Positions 34,702 to 45,189 of a stretch of DNA of 64,000 bases are shown here, piece after piece. The notes under the pieces are model-generated. The model had not been told where the DNA came from. It was given only the letters and a program-made list of their open reading frames with translations, and ran no database searches. Origin of the DNA: Zanthoxylum bungeanum (lineage: Eukaryota > Streptophyta > Magnoliopsida > Sapindales > Rutaceae); NCBI GenBank assembly GCA_019454045.1, contig SKCR01023729.1, forward strand, positions 1-64,000, read 5' to 3'. The position numbers were made by a program, and so were the translations under genes. Every line of letters starts with the position of its first letter. Position 1 is the first letter of the stretch.

Positions 34702-36213
34702 ATACAAGTGTGATAGGAGAGGTTCTGTTAGCAGTTGGACAGGGAACAGCTTCGCTCTGGATAGACCCCTCGGAATCCCATTGGTATTATGACTATGTGT
34801 CTATGGGAATCCGAACCATAGTAGGTGCATGTGATCTTTAACCAGAGACTTGCATCGCTAATACTTGCGACAATCAGTATACTTTGGTTTTGGTCGTCCG
34901 GAGCTTTAACAGGTTATGTGTACGCCTCTTCTGGGTTTACTGAGAATCATAGTGTATTGGGTGTGATGTCAAGATGAGAGTATCACTTCAGTGATATGAA
35001 GATGATGATCACGCCGGATACAGAACTAGTACTCTTAAATGTTGTAGTTATCGGGATAGTATGACTAGGTCATGATTATCCGATTACATAGACTAGTTGC
35101 TGATGATCCGATATATCCTTCGTACGGGGCTGACATAATTCCAGCCTTAGGCCTAGCATGTGACATCTGATACTGGATTGTATTACGCAATACATTGTAT
35201 ATTACGTCTGGTACAGATTATATATTCTTCATTGAATATTTCTGGAGAATTGGGTAGGCACGGTGCTTTGCTAGAAGTCAACCATGTCTTGTAAATCGGT
35301 GGAACGTGGTACAGAGTACGCACGTGTTCGGATAGTCTGATAACCGTATTTACTGCCAACATATCCAGTGATCTCTTGGGTCGCTTCGCAATGATTCACC
35401 GATGACATTTGACTCGAACAGAATTAATCTGAGATTAATTATGAGAGAAAATTAATCTGGTACTAATTCATCTAGAAGAGAGAACGCGATTAATTTAGAA
35501 TTAATCGGTAAAATAAATTTAATAGTTAAATTGGATTTTTCTATTTAATTTATTTAATTGGGCTAAAATAATATATCGGATATATTAATTGAAATTGGAT
35601 TTCAATACGATATTAAAATTAGATTTTAATTCGAGCGAACGAATTAATTTGGAATTAATTCGTAAGCGACTTTCGTAATAATTTTGCTAGGCATTATTAT
35701 TTAATTAAATTTGATTTAATTACGTCGCGACGGAAAATTCGTTAAATCAGATTAAACAAACCTGGGCCCAAAATGTGTTGTATAAGCCAGCTTGAATTTG
35801 GAATTTAATTGGGTGGGACCCCCAACTTACATCAATTGTTTCACAAGTTGATGTGAGTAGTTGGCATCATTTAATGGCTTCTTGTTTTACACAACACTTT
35901 ATGTTTTGAAACTAGTTTTTTTGGAAAAACTACTATTCCCATTTCTCTTTCCCTCTTGGCCGAACATAGCTCCCTCTTGTTCTTGAATTTTTGTTGCAAA
36001 AATTCATCAAAGCTAGCACTTAAGGAGTCATTTTAAGGTGATAGGAAAATTCACCCTAGAGTTTGGAATTCAATTTAAAGCTTGGAGATTCCATCATTCA
36101 AAGAAAGTTTTGAACTTCTCTACCGATCAATGTAAGTTATTCCGCACATTTTCTTGATAAATTCACACACAAATCATTGTTTAGAGACCTTGGGCAGGTG
36201 TAGGACACTAACA
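34702..36213 (+). repeat. LTR monomer 6, chimeric right end
   Basis: The left half is like monomers 2-5. From about 35580 the sequence switches to the type seen in copia B's 5' LTR (15645-16165). It ends GGACACTAACA at 36213. The chimera indicates that the array was built inside an LTR of B, or by exchange with a second LTR subtype. Confidence 0.8.
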
Positions 36214-37136
36214 AACCCAACTCAAGAACAAAAATTTGGTGCGTCAGGGATAAAACGGGGGTGGGTTAAACCAGAAGAAACAAAAAATGAATTCTCCCCA
36301 TCAAGATCATATTTATATTCATCAGTTTTGCTGGTTGCTCAGAAAACAAATGGTTTAGCCGCAGTGAACACAAGAATCAGCAGAACAAATGACATCAAAT
36401 AATTTATATAACCAACCCACCCAAAGTAAAATGATATTTTAACATTTTCATTACTTCATTTCCTTTCTTGTAAGAACGCCATATGATAAACATCATCTCT
36501 ATACTAGTCAAAAAACAGGACCGAGAATATTATGCACACATATTAAGCGATACCCACATAACAATAACCCCATCAGTGTTGGTGAGTTAAAAGAATTTTA
36601 TTAAAATAGACAGAAAAAATGAATTTTCCCCATCAAGACAATATTTATATTCATCAGTTTTTCTGGTTGCTCAGGACACAAATGGTTTAGCCGCAGTGAA
36701 CACAAGAATTAGCAGAATAATTTTATCAGTTTCCAAAATTTTCCCCATGAAGTACTTGAGCAAGAAATCTTTTTTCTAGTGGGAAAAGGAAGATTAAATC
36801 TAATCACAAAAAAAATGAAAATGATGCAGTAAAAGTTATAAGACTTTTGGTAGAAAGCACTCCAAAAGAATGGAAATCCGAAAACGTGGCAGAACACAGC
36901 GAAACAATTTTCCTATTAATACAGCAAGACAGGCAGTTGTGGTGCAAAAATTATTAGTTGCTCATTAACGCACGAGTCATTGGCTCGTAATTGAATTTAT
37001 CTTTACAAGAAAATTCCATTTGATGACAGACATGATTTAGTTATAGAAAGTGCTGTTCTGACCGAGGTTTCATAAAAATAACGAGTAATAGAGACAAAAA
37101 AAAATGTGATAATGATCAGTCAAATGTTGACTTTAC
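36214..37136. other. Non-repeat flanking DNA with a duplicated segment of about 100 bp
   Basis: Low-copy-looking AT-rich DNA begins right after the array. A segment of roughly 105 bp is present twice in direct orientation, at about 36290-36400 and 36618-36722, sharing ATATTTATATTCATCAGTTT and AATGGTTTAGCCGCAGTGAA. The copies differ at several bases, so the duplication is old. No convincing coding frame is seen. This may be the 3' flank or intron of the mS35-like pseudogene. Confidence 0.5.
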
Positions 37137-37962
37137 CTCTCATTAGTGATGGTAAGCTCATCTTTCCCTAGATGATACCTTTTCCCAACCAGTAATGGCA
37201 TAATTGTCACAAAAAATAATGAGTTTTAAAACAGTAGAAAACCACTGGCATACAAAAGCAAATTACCTATAATGCTTGATGACTATAACTCATGATGTCA
37301 GCAGAGCAGACTCTGGTTTACACTATCCATAGTGAAATCATAAAGAGTACAAAGAAAACATGCCATTCTTTCTATCCATCTGCCAGCATAAACCCTTATA
37401 CCTTTTATTAATCAAAAAAGAAGAAGAAAAAGGAATTCAAAACATGCATAATTCATAAAAAAAAAAAAATTAAGGGGCTTAAGAATCAAATTATATTGCG
37501 TCGGAATACCATAAGCTAATTGTATGAGAAGTTATCAACGTAGGAAACAGTTAACCACAGCTAGATGACCAGCAAGACAACACCAAGTCTACCAAGCAAG
37601 AGAAATACAGAGTATCAATCAACTCAAGAATAAAAACACCAGAATTCTCAGCATTAATTTGAACCAAACATGACGATACAAAGATTACCAAATTCAATAT
37701 TTATGGTTCATTAAATAAACAGAGCATTTATATTTTTATTCTAAAAGATACTGCTAAACATTGATGGGAAGATAAATAATAAATGAACTAATTTTATTTA
37801 AAAACCAGCAAATACATAATATGGCAATGAGAAAGTTAACAGAAATCAAATACCTGGGAGGAGCTTGTCACAGCTAAGCATATCCTCAAGAATTTCCTCA
37901 CATTCCATTGTGTCTTCTAGATACCCATGTTGAACCACCTCGCTTATCATTTCATCCCAATT

Positions 37963-37970
37963 CTTGTCAT
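37963..37970. repeat. Target duplication CTTGTCAT, left of hAT-like element
   Basis: This eight-base copy is identical to 38682-38689. Both flank the terminal inverted repeats of the element between them. Confidence 0.9.
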
Positions 37971-38681
37971 CATGGTTCGAAAACTCAATATGCAATACGA
38001 GACGATCTCCCGCGCGAGGTGAGACGGGCAGCCTTGAGATAGTCGAGGTGGCAGCCTCAATTCGAACACGAAAAAAACTAAAAACATCAAAATGAATTAT
38101 TCACAACAAATCCATATCAATTAATACATAAACACATCCATCAAACTAAAAAATGAAACATAACAAAATAGGTTCATGAAATAAAATCACTGCTAATCTC
38201 TGAATACACTATCATTTGTGTCTAATAACATGAAATGTGAGTCTGAAGCAACATCCTTCAAAGATTCATCATCTAAAGAGTCATAATCATATATAATTCT
38301 TATCATAAATAAATTTATTGATAACAAATTATAACTAATAAGTAAATATAATGATAAATGTTAATTATTTTTTAAAGATAATAATTATTTTATCATTTTC
38401 GGCAAAACATCACGGTCAATTTACCCTGTCAATGTGTTTAATAATACTGTTCGTTAGAATTTCGAAATTGAAAATTTTGTTTTCTATAGTTTTTTAGTTT
38501 ATAAAGAAACTCAAGTCGGGACATAATATTTTATTTTAAAAAAAGAAATAGTAATTTTAGGACTTTCAGGTCTAGGCGACTGCCTCAAACCACATCAGGA
38601 CGCCCCTACTCGAGGTGCCTTTAAGCAGGCCTGTTGAAAACTTGGCTTGAGACGCGCCTCAGATGGAGTTTTAAAACTATG
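37971..38681. mobile_element. hAT-like non-autonomous element (711 bp) inside the mS35-like pseudogene
   Basis: The ends are CATGGTTCGAAAACTC at 37971-37986 and its imperfect reverse complement GAGTTTTAAAACTATG at 38666-38681 (13 of 16 match). Both are flanked by the 8-bp direct repeat CTTGTCAT. CA...TG ends and an 8-bp duplication fit the hAT superfamily. Removing the element and one repeat restores the family's coding sequence across the site, apart from the nearby one-base insertion. The interior is AT-rich with two GC-rich subterminal blocks (about 37998-38065 and 38570-38660) holding GCCTCA/TGAGGC words. No transposase is present. Confidence 0.85.
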
Positions 38682-38689
38682 CTTGTCAT
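38682..38689. repeat. Target duplication CTTGTCAT, right of hAT-like element
   Basis: The eight bases match 37963-37970. On the minus strand they encode part of the family's MDDK motif. Confidence 0.9.
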
Positions 38690-39700
38690 CCATGTTGAAG
38701 TATTTCATCCTTCACTATCTTCTTTACAAAAGGGTCCCTTGCACTGTACAAATCATCAATCTCCTCATCAGTCTCATACAACTCCTCAAAATCTGATTCA
38801 ACAACTCCTCGGTTGTTGGCATCGTTCAATGGCTTCATCCGCAGTTCTTCCATCAACTCAACATCCGTTTCCACATGCTTTCCCCTCAACTTCCTATGAA
38901 ATATCACCTCAAAATTTGATGGAAGCGCCTCTCCGTGCCCTTTGAAATACTTATCTATCCTTGCTTTCAGCTCTGAGACCAAACAACTGACAACAGATCA
39001 AACACTTGAAACCCCACACAACATTCAAAACATAGAAAACCTCAGATTTTTACCCAGAGAAGTGCAAATTAAATAGGAAAAAAAAAAATCAGACCCATTA
39101 ATTCTCTGAGTCTAAACAAATTTCTAATTATTTACTTGTTTACCTTCAACGTCAAGAGAGACATCTTGCTTCTGGGTTTCTGCTGCCAGCTACATTTAGG
39201 GAGTCGGGTCATGGCTATTTTGGTAATTGGAGGATTCTTTTGAGTCGGTCGAGTAGAGTCAGAGTGGGGGCCAAGTTGAAGCAGCGAATGATTGATTAAT
39301 GTTTGGATTGTGACTAAGGTTGCGAGGGAAAAGAGAAGCATTTCTCAGCAGAGTTCGTCTCACTTGCTAGGGTTAAGGGTTTGTCCTTATATCAGCGCAT
39401 TAAGGGTTTGGCTGCTTGTCAAATAACCAATTCAATATTTACTTCCCTACTTTTTTTTTAATAGAAATTTATTTATCTAAATATAAATTAAGTTCCTGTC
39501 TACTAGAAAATTAAATTAATGCATCACAGGTTATTGATGATGGAAGGATGTTTGTATTTGCCAACTTGGCTTCTCAATAGAAATTTAATGCTAATGCTCA
39601 TCGATGATGGATGTTTGTATTTGCCAATACATAACTACTAGAAGTGAACTGACAAATAAAATACACTGAACGAAGAATCAAACAATACAAATGGATGTGT

Positions 39701-40134
39701 TCATGAATCAGAATCAGACTCAGAATCAAACGTATCATCATCCTTGGGAGTCTTCATTTGTAGGTCTTCCATCAACTCATCATCGCTCTGATCATGCTTC
39801 CCTGCCAACTTTCTTTTCAAAATGGCTTCAAATATTGATGGTATAGCATCTTCATCACCCTCCATGTACTTCTCTATTCTCCTTTTAAGCTCTAGGAAAA
39901 ACCAACAAAATTAAATTAACAAACCTCAAAAATCAAATACTAATTCAAGTTTTTACCTTGGTTTGTGACATCCTCAACATCAATGGAGCCATTGTTTTTC
40001 TGGGTTTGGGGAAACTTAGAAGAATCGGACTCGGACGAGTAGAATCTGAGTTTGGGTCGAGTGAATTTCACCAAGGGGTGATTAGGGTTCGTGTTGAATC
40101 CAATACTGCGAGCAAAGAACATAGCTCGCCTCAT
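39701..40134 (-). CDS. Truncated mS35-like protein, two exons, 122 residues
   Basis: On the minus strand exon 1 is 40134-39957 and exon 2 is 39891-39701, with a 65-bp GT-AG intron (phase 1) between them. The spliced frame is fully open for 122 residues. Residues 1-35 (MRRAMFFARSIGFNTNPNHP ...) are rich in Arg, Ala and Phe and low in acidic residues, like a mitochondrial presequence. Residues 60-105 (ELKRRIEKYMEGDEDAIPS ... GKHDQSDDELMEDLQMK) match the start of the mature part of the mS35-type protein in the adjacent pseudogene. The protein then ends in an acidic tail (DDDTFDSESDSDS) and a stop, whereas the full family protein continues for some 250 more residues. It may be an expressed mini-protein, or a truncated duplicate that has kept its frame by chance. 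The intron is short for a plant. Confidence 0.6.
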
Positions 40135-40199
40135 TGTCGGCCGCTTTGCAAATCTGGTCGGCTTCTTATCTAATTAATTTTGGGGCTCTTATGGGTTTT

Positions 40200-41296
40200 G
40201 TTAAATAAAAGCCCAAATTCAAAAGAATTTAATTGCACAAAACCTTTTCTTATATTTTGTAATTGTATATAAACTAAGCAAATGAGTTACACTATGTTCG
40301 GGCTTAGCATATATTCTATTTATTGATCTTGAAAAAATTTCAAATTTTCTTTGTTTTATAGTTTAAATGAGACATTTGATATAGTTATACATAATATTTA
40401 TGCCTCATTCATTTGTCTCTCAATTCTCAAAGAATATTTATAATTTACTGTGAAAGAGCTAATAGTAAGTGAATGAATCTTGAAGTATAATAAATAATAA
40501 AAAAATTATGGAATAAAAAAAACTTATAGAAATAATTCAAAATAAAATAACAATTAACAATAGACCCTAAATCCAAAAAATTGGCTAAGTTTTGTGGGTG
40601 GGTACTAAATAGGTTTCTTATTTTAATGAGAAATTATATTTTTATATTGTAATAGGTTTTTTATTTTAATAATTTATTATTTTAATTTTATAATTTAATA
40701 ATAAAAATATTAATTATAAAGATTATGTGCCACATATATTTTTTTATTTTAATAAAAGATTATGATATATATTCTTATTATAAGAGGTAATAAAAATTTA
40801 GTTTTAGAGAATAAATGGCATGTGACGCGATGATAAAGTTTAAAAATATTTAACTTATAGATATATATTTTTTGTCGGATTATCTCTGATATTATTCAAA
40901 AATTAATGGAATATTATAATATGATTTATTATTATAATAAGGTTGTTATTTAATAGATTTATTAATTTAATTTTATAATTTAATAATATTTTTTTTTAAA
41001 TATTTTCTTATTATAATACAGTTCTTATAAAATTATAATATGTATTTTTATTGTAATAGGTTTTTTATTTAATAAAAAATTAATTGTAACAATATTTTAA
41101 TTTTATAATTTAATAATAAAAAATTAATTGTAGATGTTAATTGTAGATTAAGTACTACGTATGTTTTTTATTTTAATGAGATTATAATAGTTTTCTTATT
41201 ATAATAGGTTTCTTTATTTAATTTTATAATTTAATAATAATAAATTTAAATATTAGTTAATTAATTAAATTAATAGGTTTATTACTTTAATAGTAC
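40200..41296. repeat. AT-rich degenerate repeat region
   Basis: No gene is seen. From about 40600 the word TTTTATAATTTAATAATAA recurs about five times in extremely AT-rich DNA. A rare GC-bearing core, GGCATGTGACGCGATGATAA, lies at 40815. The same words and a related core (GGCGTCACGTGGTGCGATAA) continue at 49312-50090 on the other side of element E, so E interrupts one AT-rich repeat region. Confidence 0.65.
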
Positions 41297-41301
41297 ACTA
41301 T
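41297..41301. repeat. Target duplication ACTAT, left of element E
   Basis: ACTAT precedes TGTAGGAGTTTC at 41302 and is repeated at 49307-49311, directly after CCAACA. Confidence 0.9.
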
Positions 41302-42512
41302 TGTAGGAGTTTCTACGGCCCCGAGGATCGATTAACAAGCATGAAACACATGTGAATACATACGAGGAAGTTGCGGAATACTTACATCGATCGGTTGAGC
41401 GACGCGGTGAACAACCAAAAATCATTTTCTGCTCTCCAAGAAGTCACGGCAGTGAGCTGCTTTCCCTCTCCATTTTTGGCTTCAATCCATCTCCATCAAG
41501 CTCCAAGCTTTGCGAAATGATCCCAATCTCACGGGTGGGTTTCCCTATCACCTTCTCAAGACTCCGTAGTGTGCTAGCACTCTTGATTTTTGCCACAAAA
41601 ATCAATCTTTGCTTCCTCCTAGCTCACGGCAGTGAGCAAACCAGGAGAGAAAAATGGCAGCCCCTTGGGCGTGTGAGAAGAGAGAATGAAGAGAGAGTTG
41701 TGTGTGTTTTTGGTTTCAAAAAACCTTATACCAAAAATCAAGACCAAAAGTTGTATATACCTTTCCAAAAGTCAACAAGATTTGGAGCCAAAATTTGGCA
41801 ATTAATGAACACAACCACCTCCATCAACATCTATCACTATTCACATCAAAAGTGACTAAACATCACATCACTCAAAGTGACAAGTGATGTTGACGATTGA
41901 TGTCACTAATGATTTGATGCTAGATGTGAATTGCGTGCCGCACTCGAATTCGAAATGTGAATGCGCTCGCAAACAATCCCGGGCTCGGGTTCGCTAATTC
42001 CAAATTAACGAATTTTCTGTTGCGACGTAATTAAATGATTATGCCGAGCGAAATCATTATTCACGTCGCTAACGAATTAATTCTAAATTAACTCGTTCGC
42101 CCGAATTAAAATCTAATTTTAATTCCGCGTCGAAATCCAATTTCGTATAATATATCGAATATATTATTTAATCGATTAATTCCAAATTAATCGTTATCTC
42201 TCTTTAATTGATATTTTATCCCAGATAAAATATCTCCGCAATTAATCCCAGATTAATTTTCTCTCTCATGATTAATTAATCCCAGATTAATAAAGTGTGA
42301 GTCATACGTCATCGGTGAATCTTCGGGAAGCGACCCATGAGATCCCCGGATATATTGGCAGTAAATTCGGTCGTTGGACTATCCGAACACGTAAGTACCT
42401 AGTACTACGTTTATACCAATTTACAAGACAATGTTGGCTTCTAGCAAAGCGCCATGCCTACCCAATTCTCCAGAAACATGCTTACAGGAATAAGCGATCT
42501 ATATCAGGCGTA
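41302..42512 (-). mobile_element. Element E: right part of an LTR, reversed
   Basis: This is the reverse complement of the LTR from about position 834 to its end (compare 4672-5959). It includes the reversed hairpin chain at about 42060-42300. The 167-codon open frame at 41352-41855 is antisense LTR sequence and not a gene. Confidence 0.85.
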
Positions 42513-44390
42513 TAAGCATGATTAATTAGGCTAATTGATGTTTTAGAAATGTTAATTGGGTAATTAATTATGTAATACACTTTATGTAATTAAATTGTAA
42601 AATTGGGTTTTTGTAATTTAATTATGTTGGGCCTATATTGGGCTCGGTTGTACCAAGTTAGGTTCATGCTAAATTGGTTGGATCCAATTGGGCCCAAAAC
42701 CGCTTCCATAAAGCCCAAATGCGACTAATGGACCTTAAATATTTAATTGGGCCTAATGGGCCTAAATTGATTTCTAGGCTTATGGGGTTATTCCCGGATT
42801 GGACTTTGGTTATTGGGTTTGACCCGAGTTGACCAAAAGTCCACGCCTTAAGAAATTAATTAAAAGCCCATTGGACTTTAATTAAATTAATATTGGATAT
42901 TAAATCGGGCTTTGAGACCCGTAACGATTAAATTTAGAATTTAAGTCGTAAAGGTTTATTAATAAAGTGTAATATTTAATTTAGAATTAAATAGCGAATT
43001 AGTATTAAATACAAATTGAATTGAATTTAATTTTGTAGTTTAATTTAATTCGAGAATTTGTACTTTGAGTACTTATTCGCAAAACGAGTTTGACTGGCGC
43101 AAAATCAAATCGTTGTTTGAACATTGGATGGTCATTAATTATCAGATTAATTAATTTGATTAGATTGATTGATAACATGCTTGTGTGAATACATGGTTGC
43201 GATGCATGAATAATGTATATCATATGGATATTAGATGGGTATGACAATTTTAGAAATTGTTGTAATAAATTTGGAATTTATTAATTGGACCTGCGTGTCC
43301 AGCCTTATTACCTCCTTACTCTTTGTATTCTCTTCTCACATATTCCCCTCAATATAAATGAGGTTTCTTTAGAAGTGTAGTGTAACGGGTAGAAGTAAAT
43401 ACTTGTGCTTGCGGGAGAAAGGAAAGTGAGAGATTTGATCTAGGATCAATGTGTAAAGTATCCATCCGCATATCATTATTATTTATTTATACGCGCTTTA
43501 TTATGTGTTTAGAATGCATGTTTAAGGGTGTATGATGATGAGACCTTAATAGAGATAATAAATTGGTTGCCAATTTGCACGCGAAAAACCCTCACAAAAT
43601 ATTAAGCGTTTTTCCTTCCATTGAGTGATTCTTACTCAAGATCTAAGACTGGCATTGGTTTGTTGGCCAAAGTCAAGGCCTTTGTCCGTCGATGATGTGT
43701 TTGAATCATGAGAGCTTTGTTCCATATCAGTGTCTTGTCCAAGTTGTGATTTGTTGGCCAAAGTCAAGATCACTTCTTGTCCATCGACATTGATTACGAA
43801 GCTTTCCATGGTCAATGGGTCACGCTTAACTGAGATCACTAAGTTTGTTGTGTCAAAGCCAAGGCTTAGTTGATTCAGAGGAAAAAGGTTAGGCAATATA
43901 TTGGATATATTGGCATATATATTGTATATATGTTTCGGACTTGGACATCCCCCTACTGGATCTAAGAATTGGATTTGATCCAATTGATCTTAGAGATCTA
44001 CCTAGTTAATTATCATACAATTTGTTGGCCAAAGTCAAGATTGTGTGATATTTAACGGGATCCTAACCCACTAGGAAACACGGTTTCCCGAGTACTCGAC
44101 AGAGGGTTAGAGGCTCGCCGAAAAATAGTGGGAGGCAAGAATGAAATTTGCAATATTCGTTTAATTACTTGCCATACGCGCTCAAACAAATATCATTCGT
44201 CAAATAAATTAAATGTTAGTTGGACTAATATTTAAATCGTTGTTTTAATAAAACAGTTGGACTGTATTCAAACAATTAAATTAAAGTTGATTTTATAATT
44301 GGACTATAATAATCATTATAATAAAGAGTACCTAAATCGTTGATTAAATAGTTGGACTATTAGAATCAAGATAAAATTGAAAGATTGACA
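42513..44390 (+). mobile_element. Element E: leader region
   Basis: AAGCATGATTAATTAGGCTAATTG at the left break aligns with copia B's leader at about 18515 and continues collinearly to the gag start. Primer binding site and LTR end are absent because the core was joined here to an LTR piece. The minus-strand open frame at 43636-43983 is a shadow of the TTGTTGGCCAAAGTCAAG units. Confidence 0.75.
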
Positions 44391-45000
44391 TTTAAAACAT
44401 AATCCTGGGGAAAATGTATTTAAATGGTTTAATTTTCAAATTGGGAATAAATTCCAGGATGGTCCTAGAAACTAATAAGTTACTTTATTTGATAAAATAA
44501 CATATTAGGCCTAAGTCCGGAGTTAAGCGAATAGTAGAGCATGATCTTTGGAAGATTCATGTAATGATAACTTTAGTGCTTAATCCATTAAGCTTGTCGC
44601 AGTAGACTCCTTAATTTCTTAATCAGAACTAAGGATTAGATCTTTAAAGTATGATACTGAAATTGAAGGATCTTCATAGATCTATTTTAGATCTTAGAAG
44701 TACTAAATTGCAATACTAAACTCTTGGAGAGTTAATGACTATTCTCAAGGAGACAAAGTCAAATATTGGAATAAGGTAAGAAGCGCAAGGCGCACCTTAC
44801 TTCGATATTCTAGAAACCCAAGGCTAGGCCGAAGGCTTCTGGAGTGTGAAAAAGGGCAAAGGCAAAATCATTATAATCTTCTGGGAAGATAAAGGACATA
44901 TCCTAAAATGACTGCCTAAATTATGGCAAACAGGATCGCGGAAGCGTGACTGCCGTTTGAACAAAGTAGACATGAAGGAATTAAAGACGGGGCAAGGCTC
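44391..45000 (+). pseudogene. Element E gag remnant
   Basis: It aligns with B's gag (20324-21120) but carries many stops and indels. Several are identical to those in element A, for example GATTCATGTAATGATAAC where B has CATCGTGATGATAAC. A zinc-knuckle remnant (GGCAAACAGGATCGCGGAAGC) lies near 44925-44945. Confidence 0.7.
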
Positions 45001-45189
45001 TGACTTCAAATATGTTTGTCATAAATATGTTCACTACTAGTATTAAAATTGGATTTTAAATACTTAGTGTGGTACATAAATATATACTGATGTTCAGAAT
45101 CTGCTATGAGCAGGATACTGACTTCAGTTGAGATTTATCTGCGAATTGAAAATGGGACGAAGGTTGCTGTTTTAACCGTAGATACCTAA

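Larger units (their letters stand above)
26645..36213 (+). repeat. Tandem array of six LTR monomers (expanded 3' LTR of copia B)
   Basis: The first monomer carries the LTR start, and the last one carries the LTR end type shared with copia B's 5' LTR. Between them an LTR segment lacking its first 325 bp or so is repeated in tandem. Junctions read CTAACA followed by AATA(C/T)AAGTGTGAT or ATACAAGTGTGAT at about 28556, 30137, 31720 and 34701. Unit length is 1581-1583 bp in the two complete units. The junction near 33155 is different: it lacks the end of one monomer and the start of the next. Monomers 2 and 3 are nearly identical, and 4 and 5 share private variants. Confidence 0.88.
37137..39363 (-). 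pseudogene. mS35-like mitochondrial ribosomal protein gene, broken
   Basis: Minus-strand pieces match the plant mS35 (S24/S35) mitoribosomal family as I know it. Exon 1 is 39144-39363 and ends ETQKQDVSLDVE. A 171-bp GT-AG intron separates it from exon 2 (38972 down), with ELKARIDKYFKGHGEALPS and SDFEELYETDEEIDDLYSAR. The coding sequence resumes at 37962-37854 with NWDEMISEVVQHGYLEDT and ends at a GT donor. A later fragment, LVGKRYHLGKDELTITNER, lies at 37137-37200. Lesions: the paralogue's ATG is GTG here, exon 1 has an in-frame TGA and a frameshift, one extra A shifts the frame near 38704, a hAT-like element splits exon 2, and the exons between 37854 and 37200 are missing. It is not functional. 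Confidence 0.72.

Noticed and set aside
26645..36213. Regular spacing suggesting a CRISPR-like or multigene array
   Set aside because: The unit is 1.58 kb of LTR sequence with plant promoter features, with no short-repeat/spacer pattern.
38634..38690. A novel exon or splice variant at the GC-rich edge of the mS35-like gene
   Set aside because: The 8-bp duplication and terminal inverted repeats show that this is the end of an inserted hAT-like element.
38634..38945. 103-codon plus-strand frame
   Set aside because: It is the shadow of the mS35-like exon on the minus strand, which has family-conserved residues.
39132..39341. 69-codon minus-strand frame starting MLLFSLATL as the start of an mS35-like protein
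   Set aside because: Its phase at the exon 1 donor is wrong: splicing to the real exon 2 gives an immediate stop. The family-matching phase lacks a start and contains a stop, so the exon is dead.
41352..41855. 167-codon open frame on the plus strand
   Set aside because: It is the antisense of LTR sequence in element E. It is not conserved as a frame in the matching LTRs.
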